From Neobittarella massiliensis (ex Bilen et al. 2018) (GTDB taxonomy: Bacteria; Bacillota; Clostridia; Oscillospirales; Ruminococcaceae): a DNA stretch of 64,000 nucleotides. The DNA is taken from assembly GCF_900289145.1 (NCBI RefSeq), contig NZ_OKQO01000002.1, positions 1 through 64,000 on the forward strand, in the 5' to 3' direction. Made by a program: the position numbers and the translations under genes. Below the pieces are notes generated by a model, which made no database searches, was not told the origin of the DNA, and saw only the letters and a list, made by a program, of their open reading frames with translations. This document shows, piece after piece, positions 60,385 through 64,000 of this stretch; position 1 is the stretch's first letter; every line of letters begins with the position of its first letter.

Positions 60385-61602
60385 GTGGACTATACCGGAA
60401 AAAAGGTGCTGCTGGGCATCACCGGCGGTATCGCCGCCTATAAGATGGCCAATGTGGCCAGCGCCCTGACCAAGCTGGGGGTCGACGTGCACGTCATCAT
60501 GACCGAGAACGCCACCCAGTTCATCACCCCGCTCACCTTCGAGACCCTCACCAAAAACAAGACCTATATCGATACTTTCGACCGGCTGTTCTCCTGGGAT
60601 GTCAAGCACATCTCGCTCAACACCGGGGCCGATCTGTTCGTGGTGGCCCCGGCCAGCGCCAACATCATCGGCAAATTTGCCGGCGGTATCGCCGACGATA
60701 TGCTCACCACCACCTTTCTGGCCGCCACCTGCAAAAAGATCATCGCCCCGGCCATGAATACCGCCATGCTGCAAAACCCGGTGGTGCAAAAAAACATCCA
60801 GACGCTGCGCGACCTGGGCATGCTCATCCTGCAGCCCGGCAGCGGGCGGTTGGCCTGCGGCGACATAGGCGCCGGCCGTCTGCCCGAGCCCCCCGAGCTG
60901 GTGGACTGTATCCTGCGCCAGCTCGAGCAGCGGCAAGACCTGGCCGGCAAACGCATACTGGTGACCGCCGGCCCCACCCGCGAGTTCTTAGACCCGGTGC
61001 GCTTTATCTCCAACCGCTCCACCGGCAAAATGGGCTATGCCATCGCCGACTGTGCCCGCCGCCGCGGGGCCGAGGTCACGCTGGTCACCGGCAAAGTACA
61101 GCTGACCCCGCCGCCGGGGGTGGCGGTGGTGCCCATCGATTCGGCCAGCCAGATGTACGAGGCGGTGATGACCCGGCTGCCGGCACAGGATATCATCGTC
61201 AAAGCCGCCGCCGTGGCCGACTTCACCCCGGCGCAGTTTGCCGACGATAAGATCAAAAAGTCTCAGTCCGACGGCACGCTGCAACTGGTGCGCACCAAAG
61301 ATATCCTAAAAGAGGTGGGCCACGCCGCCGCTCCAGGCCAGGTGGTCTGCGGCTTTTCCATGGAGACTCGCGACCTCATCGAGAACTCCCGCAAAAAACT
61401 CGACAGCAAGCACTGCGACCTCATCGTCGCCAACAGCTTAAAACAGCCCGGCGCCGGGTTCGGCGTCGACACCAATGTGGCCACGCTGCTGTCTAAAGAC
61501 GAGGAGCTGCCGCTGCCGCTCATGAGCAAAGAGGAGCTGGCCGACCGCCTGCTGGATAAACTGCTGGCCATCTACCGGCAAAAAAATCCCGCCGCGCAGT
61601 GA
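60385..61602 (+). CDS. coaBC: Bifunctional phosphopantothenoylcysteine decarboxylase/synthase
   Basis: A 405-residue fused enzyme of coenzyme A synthesis. The N-terminal CoaC flavoprotein (1-190) has GITGGIAAYK, the PASAN and PAMNTAM blocks, and the substrate-clamp Cys in GRLACGD. The C-terminal CoaB part has TAGPTREFLDPVRFI, NRSTGKMG and the KAAAVADF motif. It cysteinylates phosphopantothenate and then decarboxylates the product. A GTG start is used. Confidence 0.96.
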   Translation: MDYTGKKVLLGITGGIAAYKMANVASALTKLGVDVHVIMTENATQFITPLTFETLTKNKTYIDTFDRLFSWDVKHISLNTGADLFVVAPASANIIGKFAGGIADDMLTTTFLAATCKKIIAPAMNTAMLQNPVVQKNIQTLRDLGMLILQPGSGRLACGDIGAGRLPEPPELVDCILRQLEQRQDLAGKRILVTAGPTREFLDPVRFISNRSTGKMGYAIADCARRRGAEVTLVTGKVQLTPPPGVAVVPIDSASQMYEAVMTRLPAQDIIVKAAAVADFTPAQFADDKIKKSQSDGTLQLVRTKDILKEVGHAAAPGQVVCGFSMETRDLIENSRKKLDSKHCDLIVANSLKQPGAGFGVDTNVATLLSKDEELPLPLMSKEELADRLLDKLLAIYRQKNPAAQ

Positions 61603-61824
61603 TCGGTGATCGGCGCGCGCTAGGCCGGCAGTACCGGACCGTGGGTGGCGCGCGGCAACTTGTGCCCGGCCTGTTTATCCGATCGCCTGCATGTCGGCAT
61701 ACCGGCCCGATGTGCGCGTGCGCGATCGGGAGGAAAGATCGTTACCACACTTAAAAGCAGCCCGTGCCGCTCTATGCCGCTTTCGGTGTCGGCTGTACGC
61801 GCTGTCAAAAAAGGGGGGCGGCCA

Positions 61825-64000
61825 TTGTCCGCGGCAAAACGTATAGCGACGGTAGCGGTGGACGGTGCCGCTTTCTACTTTGACCGGGGCTACAGCTATC
61901 TCGTACCCGACGAGCTGGCTCCCCAGGTGCGCCGCGGCGCCCGGGTCACGGTGCCTTTTGGCCGCGGGGGCCGGGTGCGCAGTGCGCTGGTGCTCTCCTG
62001 CGAGGATAGAGATGCGTGCGACTGTGCCGGCTACAAAACGATCGCCACTGTGTACGACAGCGAATTGTGCGACAGCCCCGAGCTGTTGGACCTCATCGAC
62101 TACTTAAAAGAGTCCACCTTCTGCACCTGGTACGACGCGGCCAAAGCCATTTTGCCCGCCGGGGCCGGGGTGCACATCCGCGAGTACCTGCAGCTCACCG
62201 CCCCCGATACCGCCCCCCGGTCCGAGACCGAGGCCCGGGTGCTCGACTGTCTGGCCGCACAGGGCGGCCGGGCCGAGCTGCGGGCGCTGTGCCGCCAGCT
62301 GGAGCTGGAGCCCGGCGACCGCGCGATCGCTGAGCTCCTGCGCCGGGGGGCGCTGCTCAAAACGGCCGAGAACCGCCGCCGCTACGTCAGCGACCAAGCC
62401 ACCAGCATCGCCGCCACCGCCGGCTATTCGGGCAAGCTCACCGCCAAACAGCAGCAGCTCTACCAGCTGCTGGCTCCCTGCGGCAATACCGGTATGCCGC
62501 TGCGCGCGGCGCTGTACCAGACCGGGGTCACCCGCTCGGTGGCCGACCGGCTGGTGCGCGCCGGCGCCGCCCGCTACTTCGAGCAGTACGACTACAAAGA
62601 GGTGTTCACTGTAGAAAGCGGCGGCGAGCAGCCGGTGCAGCTCACCTGCGCCCAGCAGCAGATCGCCGCTGATATCCGGGGCCGTATGGACAGCGGCAGC
62701 TGGGGCTGCGACCTGCTCTACGGGGTCACCGGCTCCGGTAAAACGGTGGTGTTCGTCGACCTCATCCGCCACGCGCTCGAGCAGGGGCGGCAGGCTATGC
62801 TGCTGGTGCCCGAGATCTCGCTCACCCCCCAGGTGATCACCCGCTTTAAAAAGCTCTTTGGCCAGCGGGTGGCGGTCATCCACTCGGCGCTCTCGGTGGG
62901 CCAGCGGCTCAGCGAGTACCGGCGCATCCGTCAAAAAGAGGCCGATATCGTCATCGGCACCCGCTCGGCAGTGTTTGCCCCACTCGAAAACATCGGTCTC
63001 ATCGTCCTCGACGAGGAGCAGGAGAGCAGCTATCACTCCGACTCGGCCCCCCGCTACCACGCCCGCGATGTGGCCTGCTGGCGGGCCCGCCGCCACGGTG
63101 CCCAGGTGGTGCTGGCCTCGGCCACCCCCAGCATCGACACCTATTACCGCGCCAAAAAAGGCGAGATCGCACTCTACCAGCTGCCGGCCCGCTACGCCGG
63201 TGCGCAGCTGCCCCAGGTACAGATGGTGGATATGCGGGCCGAGATGGCCGCCGGCGCGGTGGAAGATCTGTCGCGCCCCCTGCGCCGCGAGCTGCAAAAA
63301 AACCTGCAGGCCGGCAAGCAGAGCATCCTGCTGCTCAACCGCCGAGGGTACCACACCTCGGCCACCTGTCCCACCTGCGGGGCGGTGGCCAAGTGCCCCC
63401 ACTGCGACATACCGCTCACCTATCACCGGGCCAACGGGCGGCTCATGTGCCATTACTGCGGCTACTCGGTGCCTATGGCCACCTGCTGTGACAACTGCGG
63501 CGAACCCCATCTGCGCCTGCTTGGCGCCGGCACCCAAAAGCTGGAGGACGAGCTGGAAAAGGCGCTGCCCGGGGCCCGCATCCTGCGTATGGACACCGAT
63601 ACCACCGCCTCCAAAAACGCCCACCGCACCTTTTTAGAGGCTTTTTCCCGCGGCGAATACGATGTGCTGGTGGGCACCCAGATGGTGGCCAAGGGGCTCG
63701 ATTTTCCCGGCGTCACGCTGGTGGGGGTGCTGGGTATCGACAACCTTCTGGCCGGCACCAGCTACCAGAGCTACGAGCGCTGTTTTTCACTGGTCACCCA
63801 GGTGGTGGGCCGCGGCGGCCGCGGGGCCGATGCCGGCCGCGCCATCCTGCAGACCTTCGACCCGCAAAACCGGGTGCTGCAGCTGGCCGCCAAGCAGGAC
63901 TACGACACCTTCGCTACGGAGGAGCTGCAGGCCCGCCGCTATCTGCTCTATCCGCCCTACTGCCACATGGCCATGTTCTCGCTCTCGGCCACCCAGCGCG
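61825..64000 (+). CDS. priA: Primosomal protein N' (replication restart helicase), partial
   Basis: The frame runs off the end of the window, showing 725 codons. The N-terminal 3'-DNA-binding domain, a winged-helix region, the helicase Walker A GVTGSGKT (about 303-310) and the DEEQ box with its H-rich neighbour (LDEEQESSYH, about 395) are present. The zinc-binding insert with four CxxC pairs (CPTC, CPHC, CHYC, CDNC) lies near 515-560. It reloads the replisome at stalled forks. The TTG start has a GGGGGG site about six bases upstream. The coaBC-priA order is standard in Firmicutes. Confidence 0.95.
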   Translation, partial: MSAAKRIATVAVDGAAFYFDRGYSYLVPDELAPQVRRGARVTVPFGRGGRVRSALVLSCEDRDACDCAGYKTIATVYDSELCDSPELLDLIDYLKESTFCTWYDAAKAILPAGAGVHIREYLQLTAPDTAPRSETEARVLDCLAAQGGRAELRALCRQLELEPGDRAIAELLRRGALLKTAENRRRYVSDQATSIAATAGYSGKLTAKQQQLYQLLAPCGNTGMPLRAALYQTGVTRSVADRLVRAGAARYFEQYDYKEVFTVESGGEQPVQLTCAQQQIAADIRGRMDSGSWGCDLLYGVTGSGKTVVFVDLIRHALEQGRQAMLLVPEISLTPQVITRFKKLFGQRVAVIHSALSVGQRLSEYRRIRQKEADIVIGTRSAVFAPLENIGLIVLDEEQESSYHSDSAPRYHARDVACWRARRHGAQVVLASATPSIDTYYRAKKGEIALYQLPARYAGAQLPQVQMVDMRAEMAAGAVEDLSRPLRRELQKNLQAGKQSILLLNRRGYHTSATCPTCGAVAKCPHCDIPLTYHRANGRLMCHYCGYSVPMATCCDNCGEPHLRLLGAGTQKLEDELEKALPGARILRMDTDTTASKNAHRTFLEAFSRGEYDVLVGTQMVAKGLDFPGVTLVGVLGIDNLLAGTSYQSYERCFSLVTQVVGRGGRGADAGRAILQTFDPQNRVLQLAAKQDYDTFATEELQARRYLLYPPYCHMAMFSLSATQR

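Noticed and set aside
62104-63624. A 506-codon minus-strand reading frame
   Set aside because: Opposite priA, whose helicase and zinc motifs are certain.

Overview
This GC-rich window looks like chromosome from an anaerobic, endospore-forming Firmicute, most likely of the Clostridia (Oscillospiraceae/Ruminococcaceae type). The basis is the Firmicutes order yicC-remA-gmk-rpoZ-coaBC-priA, an alanine T-box before alaS, a TPP riboswitch before a ThiT-type ECF S component, a GerA-type spore germination protein, a SigV/RsiV-like ECF pair, a superoxide-reductase-like protein instead of aerobic defences, strong AGGAGG ribosome sites and many GTG/TTG starts. I found no tRNA, rRNA, CRISPR array, insertion sequence or phage module. 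The species assignment is inference.

Layout. 1-340: AT-rich edge with the start of a minus-strand gene behind an operator-bearing promoter. 341-4290: class B penicillin-binding protein, 1-phosphofructokinase, YitT-family membrane protein. 4316-6094: TetR regulator divergent from an SDR epimerase/reductase. 6135-10332: T-box, alaS, HIT protein, purine phosphoribosyltransferase. 10422-13648: a frameshifted ComEC-like channel gene, holA, and a toprim protein. 13746-15917: ADP-ribosylglycohydrolase plus PfkB kinase operon. 16108-17662: zinc-ribbon/membrane protein pair and a 35-residue membrane peptide. 17749-19403 (minus): TatD nuclease and ThiT under TPP control. 19488-25689: DUF885-type lipoprotein, 2-hydroxyacid dehydrogenase, GGDEF-EAL protein, an unrecognised cysteine-rich protein. 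25816-29804: KdpDE and a VOC protein.

29805-30348 is non-coding and holds a candidate minus-strand small RNA and a perfect match to the Gram-positive cre consensus ahead of a sortase-type surface protein. 32160-36219: PfkB kinase, a decayed minus-strand gene, dinB, superoxide reductase, a small membrane protein. 36467-40321: membrane-anchored GH18 protein with four SH3-like repeats, then the RsiV/SigV pair with an ECF-type promoter. 40554-43062: Na/Pi cotransporter and DUF368 (undecaprenyl-phosphate translocase family). 43364-47456: histidine kinase, a receiver protein without a DNA-binding domain, a CNNM/CBS transporter. 47495-49092: a yybP-ykoY-like leader, then orphan Na+-pump beta and small gamma-like subunits. 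49213-53164: GT2 glycosyltransferase, NUDIX, mutY, a cysteine-rich small protein, and an operon of three unrecognised proteins of 48-63 residues. 53401-58021: msrB, GerA-type protein, a Crp-like regulator next to a TrpF-like protein plus PfkB kinase. 58267-64000: the housekeeping cluster, with priA running off the end.

Themes are envelope maintenance (PBP, SigV/RsiV, DUF368, GH18), small-sugar or nucleoside kinases (four PfkB-superfamily genes), and dense RNA-based regulation. Most gene ends carry clear intrinsic terminators, often shared by convergent genes. Much of the window is ordinary core genome. The least explained elements are the small-protein operon, the candidate sRNA, the orphan riboswitch-like leader and the TrpF-like/kinase pair.
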